Positions 1-5,384 of a stretch of 5,384 nt of DNA are shown piece after piece. Location: positions 1-5,384 of the forward strand of contig JAUYGE010000262.1 of NCBI GenBank assembly GCA_030690705.1. Direction: 5' to 3'. The notes beneath the pieces were generated by a model, which saw only the letters and a list, made by a program, of their open reading frames with translations, ran no database searches and was not told where the DNA came from. The first letter of the stretch is position 1; the number at the start of each line of letters is the position of its first letter. The position numbers and the translations under genes were made by a program. The DNA comes from Dehalococcoidia bacterium. Lineage in GTDB: Bacteria > Chloroflexota > Dehalococcoidia > JAENJB01.

Positions 1-160
1 CGGTAAGCTGATAGATGAGCCACAGGATGGCGGCCTCCTCCATCCACTGGCCCAGATGCTCGGTGACCGACCCCAGCCACACCAGCCGGAAGTCGCGGTA
101 GTGCTTGATGGTGAAAAAGGTGCGGTCCCAGAAGTGCTTGCTGGTGATAGTATTTGTCAA
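1..160 (-). CDS. MFS transporter, N-terminal fragment cut by window edge
   Basis: This frame reads from a TTG at 160-158 to the left window edge, giving 53 codons plus one base with no stop. The protein matches the N-terminus of the transporter at 254-1495: both share FW, a YRxF step, LVW, TEHxGxWME, AAILWL and QLT in the same order, with one one-residue gap. That makes it a paralogous major facilitator permease, seen here up to about the first membrane helix. The start is deduced: an in-frame TAA lies inside the palindrome just upstream, and no ATG or GTG falls between it and this TTG. The resulting N-terminal length also matches the neighbour. GGGGGTGA sits four bases before the TTG as a weak ribosome binding site. 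Substrate unknown; the family includes macrolide and siderophore exporters. The gene may be cotranscribed with the upstream paralog, 93 bases away. Confidence 0.85.
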   Translation of the reverse strand, partial: MTNTITSKHFWDRTFFTIKHYRDFRLVWLGSVTEHLGQWMEEAAILWLIYQLT

Positions 161-174
161 CCTCTCACCCCCTG

Positions 175-204
175 CCCCCTCTCTCCTTTAAAGGAGAGAG
201 GGGG
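175..204. repeat. Perfect 30-bp palindrome (intergenic repeat unit)
   Basis: The 30 bases are fully self-complementary around a central TTTAAA at 187-192, with CCCCCTCTCTCC on one side and its exact complement on the other. The surrounding C-rich stretch from about 159 (TCAACCTCTCACCCCCTGCC) looks like part of the same unit. Units of the type CTCACCCCnTGnCCCTCTCC-TTTAAAGG are known as dispersed intergenic repeats in several bacterial phyla. It lies between the two transporter genes and ends only 14 bases before the downstream TTG start, so in RNA it could form a strong hairpin just upstream of the start. It has no U-tract, so it is not a classical terminator. Confidence 0.85.
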
Positions 205-215
205 ATTGCGTTCTT

Positions 216-239
216 CGAGAGGGCCAGACGGCCCTCTCG
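216..239 (-). repeat. 10-bp-stem hairpin after the transporter stop codon
   Basis: CGAGAGGGCC at 216-225 and GGCCCTCTCG at 230-239 are perfect complements with a four-base loop at 226-229. On the minus strand the hairpin begins 14 bases after the transporter stop codon, where a terminator would be expected. The bases following it (AAGAACGCAA) are not a U-tract, so intrinsic termination is uncertain. It may instead stabilise the 3' end of the transcript or belong to the same repeat block as the palindrome at 175-204. Confidence 0.6.
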
Positions 240-253
240 GACACCCGTTGATA

Positions 254-1495
254 CTACTCCATTTTCCTCAGCCTGGGAAGGCTGAATGCCAGCACGGCCG
301 GGATAAGCGTGAGGACCGCGCCCAGCAGCACCACCGCCGTCTGGACGCCGGTGAACTCGGCCACATAGCCCGCTACCAGGCTGCCCGAGGTGCCCACCGC
401 CATAGTCACCTCCCGCAGGCTCATGATTCTACCCCGCACCTGGTCGGGAATGGCAGTCTGAATAATGGTGGTATTGACGCTGGAGAAGGTGTTAATCATC
501 GCCCCGGCCACAACCAGCAACACCACGGAGAGAGCAAGCGAACTCGACGCCCCGAACCCCATAATGGCCAGGCCCGTCACAATCCCCGCTAAGAGCAGCA
601 GCTTACCCTTTCCGCGGTAGCCCACCACAGCGGCCAGGGTGAGCAGGCTGATGATGGCCCCGAGCCCCGAAGCGGCCTGGAGCCAGCCATAGCTCCCCGG
701 TCCAACCCGGAGGACGTCCACCGCGAAGATAGGCATGAGGTTCTGCTGGGCATAGTTAGCAAACCAGGGGAGAAGGTAGAGTACCACCTGGACCAGCACC
801 ACGGAGTTGCCACGGAGATACTTCATCCCCTCAGCGATATCCTGCCAGCCCGACTTCCCGCGTACCTGCGGGCCTGGAGGAGGAAGCTCCATCTTTGCCA
901 CCAGAATCATCGATGTGGCGGTGCAGGCGGCCCGGAAGAGGAAGACCGGCGCGATACCCACGGCACCGATAAGATAGCCGGCGACGGGAAAGGCCAGCAG
1001 GCGGGTGCCCAGCACCGCCATCATGTCCAGAGATATGGCGTTGAGGAGATGCTCTCTCTTCACCAGGTTGGGCAGCAGGGCGCCGCGCGCCGGGTGATTG
1101 AAGCTGGTCACCGCCCCGAACAGGAGGGACAGGACGATGATGTGCCATACCTCGATCTTGCCGCTGGCCGCCAGGGCCCATAGGGCTACCGAAATAAGGG
1201 TGAAACCGAGAAGAGTAATGAAGAGGAGCTTGCGCCGGTCCATGCGGTCGGCCACCATGCCGCCGAAGAAGGAGACCAGCACCATGGGGATGAAGCGACT
1301 GAAGCCGGCCAGTGCCAGCATAAACGGCGACGGGGTGAGCTGGCGCACCAGCCAGAGGATAGCCGCCAGCTCCATCCACTCGCCGAAGTGCTCGGTAGCC
1401 GAGCTGGTCCAGACCAGGGTGAAGTTACGGTACTGGAAACAGGTAGCGGCCCGCCTCCAGAAGGAGGCCATGCCGGCGAGCGAGGGGGCCGTCAC
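254..1495 (-). CDS. MFS transporter of the MFS_3 (EntS/Mef-like) exporter family
   Basis: A complete 413-residue permease of the major facilitator superfamily in the inner membrane, probably a proton-driven exporter of a small molecule; the substrate cannot be told. The hydrophobicity suggests 12 helices, with a hydrophilic central loop near residues 201-230. The family motif A ([14 protein letters not shown], residues 78-91) lies between helices 2 and 3. [13 protein letters not shown] (133-145) and [13 protein letters not shown] (351-363) fit the MFS_3 group, which includes the enterobactin exporter EntS and macrolide exporters. The GTG start at 1495 is chosen because an in-frame stop lies upstream with no other start between. 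A later ATG (residue 9) lacks a ribosome binding site, and GAGGG stands 10 bases before the GTG. The gene follows secA by 208 bases on the same strand and precedes a paralog, suggesting tandem duplication. No damage is seen. Confidence 0.93.
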   Translation of the reverse strand: MTAPSLAGMASFWRRAATCFQYRNFTLVWTSSATEHFGEWMELAAILWLVRQLTPSPFMLALAGFSRFIPMVLVSFFGGMVADRMDRRKLLFITLLGFTLISVALWALAASGKIEVWHIIVLSLLFGAVTSFNHPARGALLPNLVKREHLLNAISLDMMAVLGTRLLAFPVAGYLIGAVGIAPVFLFRAACTATSMILVAKMELPPPGPQVRGKSGWQDIAEGMKYLRGNSVVLVQVVLYLLPWFANYAQQNLMPIFAVDVLRVGPGSYGWLQAASGLGAIISLLTLAAVVGYRGKGKLLLLAGIVTGLAIMGFGASSSLALSVVLLVVAGAMINTFSSVNTTIIQTAIPDQVRGRIMSLREVTMAVGTSGSLVAGYVAEFTGVQTAVVLLGAVLTLIPAVLAFSLPRLRKME

Positions 1496-1554
1496 TGAGG
1501 GCTGTCCCTCACCAGAAGACCTCTAAGCTCGTCTATCAACCTCACCCCCCGCAC
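1492..1554 (-). other. Possible 20-codon leader frame overlapping the transporter start
   Basis: On the minus strand a frame opens with GTG at 1554-1552, preceded by AGGA four bases upstream. It runs [20 protein letters not shown] and stops at a TGA (1494-1492) that overlaps the transporter GTG as GTGA. Inner starts are GTG at 1545 and TTG at 1539. A four-base stop/start overlap is typical of translational coupling, and leader peptides are known upstream of some macrolide-exporter genes. Frames this short arise often by chance, no homologous leader is recognised, and its first part falls in repeat-like sequence, so this is only a candidate. Confidence 0.2.
1496..1511 (-). promoter_or_regulatory. 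Hairpin enclosing the transporter ribosome binding site
   Basis: TGAGGG at 1496-1501 and CCCTCA at 1506-1511 are perfect complements around a four-base loop. In minus-strand RNA the 5' arm contains GAGGG (1506-1510), the only plausible Shine-Dalgarno sequence for the GTG at 1495, and the 3' arm abuts the start codon. The site would be partly hidden when the stem forms, which could limit translation initiation unless a ribosome on upstream RNA opens it. The stem is seen directly; the regulatory role is inferred and the stem is short. Confidence 0.4.
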
Positions 1555-1690
1555 TAAGTCCTAATCTCGAAGCACCAAATCCCAAACAAATCCAAACCTC
1601 AGAAGTTCAAACGGCAAGGCCCGAAGGTCTTGGTCATTCGGATTTTGGATTTTGAAATTGTTTAGAGTTTAGAAATTAGGATTTGGAATT
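1554..1690. repeat. AT-rich imperfect fold-back element
   Basis: This stretch in the secA-transporter gap is far richer in A and T than the genes. Its two halves are degenerate inverted copies: TCCTAAT at 1559-1565 pairs with ATTAGGA at 1675-1681, and the CCCAAACAAAT region near 1580-1590 pairs with the ATTGTTTAGAG region near 1657-1667. The centre holds a small hairpin at 1616-1631 (AAGGCC, loop CGAA, GGTCTT), which reads as a UUCG loop on the minus strand. Elements built from TTTAGGATTTGGAATTT-like words are known as dispersed intergenic fold-backs in Chloroflexota, Planctomycetes and other uncultured bacteria. It begins 13 bases past the secA stop and may stabilise or end that transcript. 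The remaining bases of the gap, 1496-1553, hold the hairpin and candidate leader listed separately. Confidence 0.6.
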
Positions 1691-1703
1691 TGCCCCGTTG
1701 CGT

Positions 1704-4334
1704 CTACTTCCCGTGGCACTTCTTGTATTTCAGCCCGCTGCCGCAGGGACAGGGGTCGTTCCGCCCCACGCTCTTCGCTCCGGCGGCCACCTGGTTTCTC
1801 GCTCTGGCCTCCTTCGCCATCGGAGAGGCCGGGACCTCAGGAGCGCCGCTCCTGGACACCTCCACCTTGAATACAGTGTAGGCCACCTCATGCTGGATAT
1901 TCGCCAGCAGGCTCTGGAACAGGGCATGGCCCTCCTTCTTGTAGACCACCAGCGGGTCGCTCTGTCCCACAGCCCTCAAGCCAATTCCCTGCCTCACGTG
2001 GTCCATTTGTGTCAGGTGTTCCACCCACATGGTGTCGATGGAGCGCAGCATCACCAGCCGCTCCACCACCCGGGTCGCCTCAGGCCCTATCTTCTGCTCC
2101 CTCTCTTCATAGAGAGCCACGGCGTGCCGGAGGAGCGCCTCTTCCACCTCGTCACGGTTCATGTTCGAAAGGGCCTGGGGGGTGAGATGAGAGGACAGAG
2201 GCATCATGCTGGAAGCTTCCTGCACCAGCCCCTCGGTATTCCTGGCCTCCTCCGGGCCGCCACCCCAAGCGGCCGCCACCAGGCTGCCGATCTCCTTCTC
2301 CACCATAGAGTGGATATTAGCCTTCAGGTCTGCCCCGCTGAGAATCTTCTTCCTCTCGGTATAGATTACCTCGCGGTGCTTGTTGACCACGTCGTCGTAG
2401 TCCACCAGGTGCTTGCGGAGGTCAAAATGGTAGCCCTCCACCCGCACCTGCGCACCCTCGATAGCCCGACTCACCAGCGAGTGCTCGATGGGCGTATCCT
2501 CGTCCATCCCCACCCACTGCATGATCCCCTGGAGGCGGTCCCCGCCGAAGCGCCGCATGATGTCATCCTCCAGGGAGACGTAGAACCGGGAGCTGCCGGG
2601 GTCCCCCTGGCGGCCCGCCCGACCGCGAAGCTGGTTATCTATGCGCCGCGCCTCGTGGCGCTCCGTCCCGATGACGTGCAGCCCCCCGGAGGCCACCACC
2701 TGTTCGTGGTACTTCTGCCACTCGGCGTGGGCGTTGGCGTCATTTCTATCAGGCTCTTTGCCGCCCAGGGTAATGTCGACGCCGCGGCCGGCCATGTTGG
2801 TGGCCACGGTGACCATCCCCGGCTGCCCGGCCTGGGCGAGGATGGCCGCTTCCTTCTCATGATGTTTCGCATTCAGCACCTGGTGGGGCACCCCGCCCTT
2901 GCGTAGCATCTCGCTCAGATGTTCATTCTTCTCGATGGACACGGTGCCTATCAGCACCGGGCGCTTTTCCTGGTTGAGCTTCTCGACCTCTCTGACCACC
3001 GCCCGGAACTTGCCCTCCTCCGTCTTGTAAATCTGGTCCGGGTGGTCCGTGCGCGCCATCGGCTTGTTGGTAGGGATGACCACCACCTCCAGCTTGTATA
3101 TCTTGTGGAACTCCTCGGCCTCGGTGACCGCCGTGCCCGTCATACCCGCCAGCTTCTGATAGAGACGGAAGTAGTTCTGGAAGGTAATGGTGGCCATGGT
3201 CGTCGTCTCGGGCTGGACCCTCACCCCCTCCTTGGCCTCGATCGCCTGGTGCAGGCCCTCGGAGTAGCGGCGGCCGAACATGAGCCGTCCGGTGAACTCA
3301 TCCACAATGATAACCTGATTCTCTTTGCCTGCATATTTGACTACATAGTCGCGGTCCTTTTTGAAGATAAACTGGGCGCGCAGGGCATTCTCCAGATAGA
3401 TGGTGAGGTTGTAGTTGGCCGGGTCGTAGAGGTTCAGCCCCTTGAGCAGTCCGGCGTTGCGGAGCATCTCCTCCACCCGGGATAGCCCGGCCTCCGTCAT
3501 GCTCACCGTCCGGGTCTTCTCATCGATCTTGAAATCCTCGCCGCTGCCGAGCTGGGGAGCGATCCCGGCAAAGGTCTGGTAGACCTTGGCCGACTCGGTC
3601 CCCATTCCGCTGATGATGAGCGGGGTGCGCGCCTCATCGATGAGGATGTTGTCCACCTCGTCCACAATAGCGTAGTTGAGCGGACGCTGCGCGCACTGGG
3701 ACAGATCCACCACCATGTTGTCGCGCAGGTAGTCGAAACCAAACTCGTTGTTGGTCCCGTAGGTGATATCGGCCTCGTAGGCCTGGCGCCGGCTGACGGG
3801 GCGGTGGTTCTTCCAGCGCGGGTCGCCGGAGTCGAAGTCCGGGTCGTAGAGAAAGGAGGCCTCGTGCTGGATACTGGCGACGCTCATCCCCAGGGCGTGG
3901 TAGACGGGCCCCATCCAGTGGGGGTCTCTCTTGGCCAGGTAGTCGTTGACGGTTACCAGGTGGCAGCCCTTGCCGGCGAGGGCATTGAGATAGAGAGGCA
4001 TGGGAGCCACCAGGGTCTTGCCTTCGCCGGTCTTCATCTCGGAGATCTTCCCCTGGTGCAGGACCATCCCACCCATGAGCTGGACGTCGAAGGGCCGCTC
4101 CCCGATAGTGCGGCGAGCAGCCTCACGGGTGGCGGCGAAGGCCTCCGGCAGGATGTCGTCCAGGGTCTCTCCCTCCGCCAGACGGGCTTTGAACTCGTCG
4201 GTCTTGGCCCGGAGCTCGGCATCCGTGAGCCGGTTCATGGCCGGCTCCAAGGAACTGATGTGCTGGACCAGCGGACGGAGCTTGTTCAGCTCCTTCTCAT
4301 TGGAGTCAACCAGTGAGCCCAGCCACTTCAGCAT
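1704..4334 (-). CDS. secA: Preprotein translocase ATPase SecA
   Basis: SecA is the cytosolic motor that binds preproteins and drives them through the SecYEG channel by ATP hydrolysis. The 876-residue length is normal for a canonical SecA. Visible parts in order: Walker A MKTGEGKT (100-107); Walker B DEVDN with IDEARTPLIISG (225-243), inside which the preprotein-crosslinking domain follows; DEFTGR (345-350); GMTGT (397-401); NMAGRGVDI (513-521); and motif VI QLRGRAGRQGDPGSSRF (568-584) with its arginine fingers. Next come the helical scaffold (about 618-665), the two-helix finger (about 755-800) and a C-terminal zinc motif C862-x-C864-x8-C873-H874. An extra segment lies near residues 162-183. 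Residue 789 at the fingertip is Val, where E. coli has Tyr794. The ATG start has GAGAGG five bases upstream (4340-4345). It follows prs by 177 bases on the same strand. The zinc tail argues against an accessory SecA2. Confidence 0.99.
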   Translation of the reverse strand: MLKWLGSLVDSNEKELNKLRPLVQHISSLEPAMNRLTDAELRAKTDEFKARLAEGETLDDILPEAFAATREAARRTIGERPFDVQLMGGMVLHQGKISEMKTGEGKTLVAPMPLYLNALAGKGCHLVTVNDYLAKRDPHWMGPVYHALGMSVASIQHEASFLYDPDFDSGDPRWKNHRPVSRRQAYEADITYGTNNEFGFDYLRDNMVVDLSQCAQRPLNYAIVDEVDNILIDEARTPLIISGMGTESAKVYQTFAGIAPQLGSGEDFKIDEKTRTVSMTEAGLSRVEEMLRNAGLLKGLNLYDPANYNLTIYLENALRAQFIFKKDRDYVVKYAGKENQVIIVDEFTGRLMFGRRYSEGLHQAIEAKEGVRVQPETTTMATITFQNYFRLYQKLAGMTGTAVTEAEEFHKIYKLEVVVIPTNKPMARTDHPDQIYKTEEGKFRAVVREVEKLNQEKRPVLIGTVSIEKNEHLSEMLRKGGVPHQVLNAKHHEKEAAILAQAGQPGMVTVATNMAGRGVDITLGGKEPDRNDANAHAEWQKYHEQVVASGGLHVIGTERHEARRIDNQLRGRAGRQGDPGSSRFYVSLEDDIMRRFGGDRLQGIMQWVGMDEDTPIEHSLVSRAIEGAQVRVEGYHFDLRKHLVDYDDVVNKHREVIYTERKKILSGADLKANIHSMVEKEIGSLVAAAWGGGPEEARNTEGLVQEASSMMPLSSHLTPQALSNMNRDEVEEALLRHAVALYEEREQKIGPEATRVVERLVMLRSIDTMWVEHLTQMDHVRQGIGLRAVGQSDPLVVYKKEGHALFQSLLANIQHEVAYTVFKVEVSRSGAPEVPASPMAKEARARNQVAAGAKSVGRNDPCPCGSGLKYKKCHGK

Positions 4335-4339
4335 GGATG

Positions 4340-4345
4340 CCTCTC
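4340..4345 (-). promoter_or_regulatory. Ribosome binding site of secA
   Basis: On the minus strand GAGAGG stands five bases before the ATG at 4334. This spacing supports that ATG as the true secA start, which also gives the usual SecA N-terminus (MLKWLGSLVDSNEKELNKL). Confidence 0.75.
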
Positions 4346-4365
4346 AGTCACCTGCCAGTCTGCTC

Positions 4366-4408
4366 TGTCATTGCGAGGGGCAGAGCTGCCTCGTCTTGTC
4401 ATTCTGAG
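4366..4408. repeat. Two direct copies of a TGTCATT-type repeat end
   Basis: TGTCATTGCGAG at 4366-4377 and TGTCATTCTGAG at 4397-4408 are identical at 10 of 12 bases and lie 31 bases apart. Between them, CGAGG...CAG and CTGCCTCG (4374-4393) form a small bulged hairpin. GTCATTGCGAGG and GTCATTCTGAG are recognisable ends of common dispersed intergenic repeats in many bacterial genomes. The first copy looks like the end of an element whose other end is missing or was replaced by the second. Confidence 0.6.
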
Positions 4409-4496
4409 TTCGCGAAGCAGAACGAAGAATCCGCCCCCGTCCCACAGTGGATAGATCCTTCGGCCTCCGTTTCCGGCGGATGGCCTCAGGATGACA
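4397..4496. repeat. 100-bp inverted-repeat element between prs and secA
   Basis: The ends TGTCATTCTGAG (4397-4408) and CTCAGGATGACA (4485-4496) are inverted copies with one mismatch. Inside, CGAAGAATC (4423-4431) and GATCCTTCG (4454-4462) pair with one mismatch, and GGCCTCCG (4462-4469) pairs with CGGA-T-GGCC (4477-4485) with one bulged base. The whole can fold into a branched hairpin in RNA. No open frame or transposase is present, so it resembles a small non-autonomous palindromic repeat. It fills most of the 177-base gap and would lie in any prs-secA read-through transcript. I see no clear promoter for secA in the gap. Confidence 0.7.
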
Positions 4497-4511
4497 TGCT
4501 TCATGGACCAC

Positions 4512-5384
4512 TTACTCCTCGAACATCGCCCCTACCGACTGGCCGGTATGGATGCGACGGATGGCCTCGCCCAGCAGGGGCGCCATGGACAGGACCGTGA
4601 TCTTAGGTAGTGACTTATGCGGGGGCACGGGCACGGTATCGGTCACCACCACCTCTTTGACCGGGCTCTGCGCTATTCTGTCTTTGGCCTGCCCGGAGAA
4701 TATGGGGTGGGTGGCGCAGGCGTACACCTCGACAGCGCCCTCATCGAGCAGGGCCTTCACGCCGGTCGCCAGAGAGCCCCCCGTATCAATCTCGTCGTCG
4801 AAGAGCAGTGCATGCCGGCCCCGCACCTCGCCGATGAGCGTCAGGACCTCGGCGCGGTCGTCGTTGCCGGCCCGCCTCTTTTCAAGGATGGCCAGTGGGG
4901 CCTTGAGGCGGGCCGCCATGTCCCGCGCCCGCTTGGAAATGCCCACGTCGGTGGCCACCACCGTCAGGTCGGCCAACTTCTTCTCCTTGAAGTAGTTGCT
5001 CAGAAGGTAGAGGGCCGTCAATTCGTCCACCGGGATATTGAAGAAGCCCTGAATCTGGGCGGCGTGAAGGTCCACCGTGAGTAAGCGGTTGGCCCCCGCG
5101 ACGGTCAGCAGGTCGGCGATCAGGCGGGCCGTTATGGGCACGCGCGGCTGGTCCTTCTTGTCGGAGCGGCCGTAGGCGTAGTAGGGCACCACGGCCGTGA
5201 TCCGCCCCGCGCTGGCGCGCTTGAAGGCGTCGATCATGATCAGGAGCTCCATGATCGCGTCGCTCACGCCGACGCCCGAGCCCGCGGTGAGCGATTGGAC
5301 GATGAACACGTCGTGCTCGCGCACGTTCTCGTTGATCTTCACGAAGATGTTGTCGTTCGCGAACTTGAACACGTCGGCGAGGCC
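4512..5384 (-). CDS. prs: Ribose-phosphate pyrophosphokinase (PRPP synthetase), N-terminus missing
   Basis: This cytosolic enzyme transfers pyrophosphate from ATP to ribose 5-phosphate, giving PRPP for purine, pyrimidine, NAD, histidine and tryptophan synthesis. The frame is open to the right window edge, so 290 residues are visible and roughly 25-30 N-terminal residues are missing. A GTG at 5372 is probably an internal valine codon, since it falls inside the conserved N-terminal domain. Visible in the fragment: INENVREHDVFIVQS, PYYAYGRSDKKDQPR, the DLHAAQIQGFF segment (105-115), the catalytic flexible-loop KRR (169-171), the ribose-5-phosphate loop DDEIDTGGS (196-204), THPIFSG, and the usual C-terminal end SVGAMFEE. 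KFANDN replaces the more common RFSDGE, as in the Chloroflexota-type branch. The TAA at 4514-4512 ends the gene at normal position. Third codon positions near the right edge are almost all G or C, more than in the 3' half. Confidence 0.97.
   Translation of the reverse strand, partial: GLADVFKFANDNIFVKINENVREHDVFIVQSLTAGSGVGVSDAIMELLIMIDAFKRASAGRITAVVPYYAYGRSDKKDQPRVPITARLIADLLTVAGANRLLTVDLHAAQIQGFFNIPVDELTALYLLSNYFKEKKLADLTVVATDVGISKRARDMAARLKAPLAILEKRRAGNDDRAEVLTLIGEVRGRHALLFDDEIDTGGSLATGVKALLDEGAVEVYACATHPIFSGQAKDRIAQSPVKEVVVTDTVPVPPHKSLPKITVLSMAPLLGEAIRRIHTGQSVGAMFEE

Noticed and set aside
216..239. Intrinsic terminator of the transporter gene
   Set aside because: The stem is strong and well placed, but no U-tract follows it on the minus strand, so I list it as a hairpin only.
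56..592. Plus-strand open frame of about 178 codons
   Set aside because: It runs antisense to both transporters and through the palindromic repeat; its [13 protein letters not shown] stretch is the translated repeat, not a conserved protein.
1496..1703. Sigma-70-type promoter for the transporter
   Set aside because: The AT-rich fold-back gives many TTTGGAT-like words by composition, but no convincing -35/-10 pair with proper spacing could be singled out.
1683..2906. Long plus-strand open frame of about 407 codons
   Set aside because: It lies wholly opposite secA in a GC-rich region. The translation is rich in His, Leu and Pro with no recognisable domain, while the minus strand encodes an intact SecA with all motifs.
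4366..4496. CRISPR array
   Set aside because: There are only two short direct repeats and one inverted copy with no regular spacer length; this is an intergenic palindromic repeat.
4313..4600. Plus-strand frame across the prs-secA gap
   Set aside because: It joins secA antisense, the TGTCATT repeat and prs antisense, has no recognisable domain, and is explained by the repeat being free of stops in that frame.
5370..5372. GTG as the start of prs
   Set aside because: The frame continues to the window edge without a stop, and the residues around this GTG align with the interior of the N-terminal PRPP synthetase domain, so the real start lies outside the window.

Overview
The window is an ordinary housekeeping-plus-transport stretch in which every supported gene lies on the minus strand. 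It therefore reads from the right edge to the left: ribose-phosphate pyrophosphokinase (partial, 5384 to 4512), secA (4334 to 1704), an MFS_3-type efflux transporter (1495 to 254), and the first 53 codons of a second, paralogous transporter (160 to 1). I see no rRNA, tRNA, CRISPR array, transposase or phage gene. The largest gaps are 208, 177 and 93 bases.

The likely source is an uncultured member of the Chloroflexota, probably Dehalococcoidia-like, with a moderately high GC content. This is inferred from three things. The PRPP synthetase has a KFANDN-type N-terminal segment and a GRSDKKDQPR motif instead of the enterobacterial versions. SecA has an extra DPDFDSGDPRWK-type segment in nucleotide-binding domain 1 and DEVDN instead of DEVDS. 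The gaps hold short palindromic repeats of the kind scattered through such genomes. The assignment comes from remembered family patterns, not from a search.

Each of the three gaps holds a different repeat structure. Gap 161-253 has a perfect 30-bp palindrome next to a 10-bp-stem hairpin. Gap 1496-1703 has an AT-rich imperfect fold-back element, then a small hairpin that covers the ribosome binding site of the transporter gene. Gap 4335-4511 has two TGTCATT-type direct repeat ends and one inverted end, forming an imperfect long hairpin. None carries a protein gene I can support, apart from a speculative 20-codon leader frame that ends in a 4-base overlap with the transporter start.

Functionally, prs makes PRPP for nucleotide, histidine and tryptophan synthesis. 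SecA is the ATPase motor of the general secretion pathway. The two transporters look like a tandem duplication of a drug or siderophore exporter-type permease. The shared strand permits cotranscription, but gaps of 93 to 208 bases filled with repeats argue against one tight operon. The most notable protein detail is a valine in SecA where E. coli has the fingertip tyrosine (Tyr794) of the two-helix finger. I found no convincing undescribed multi-gene system.
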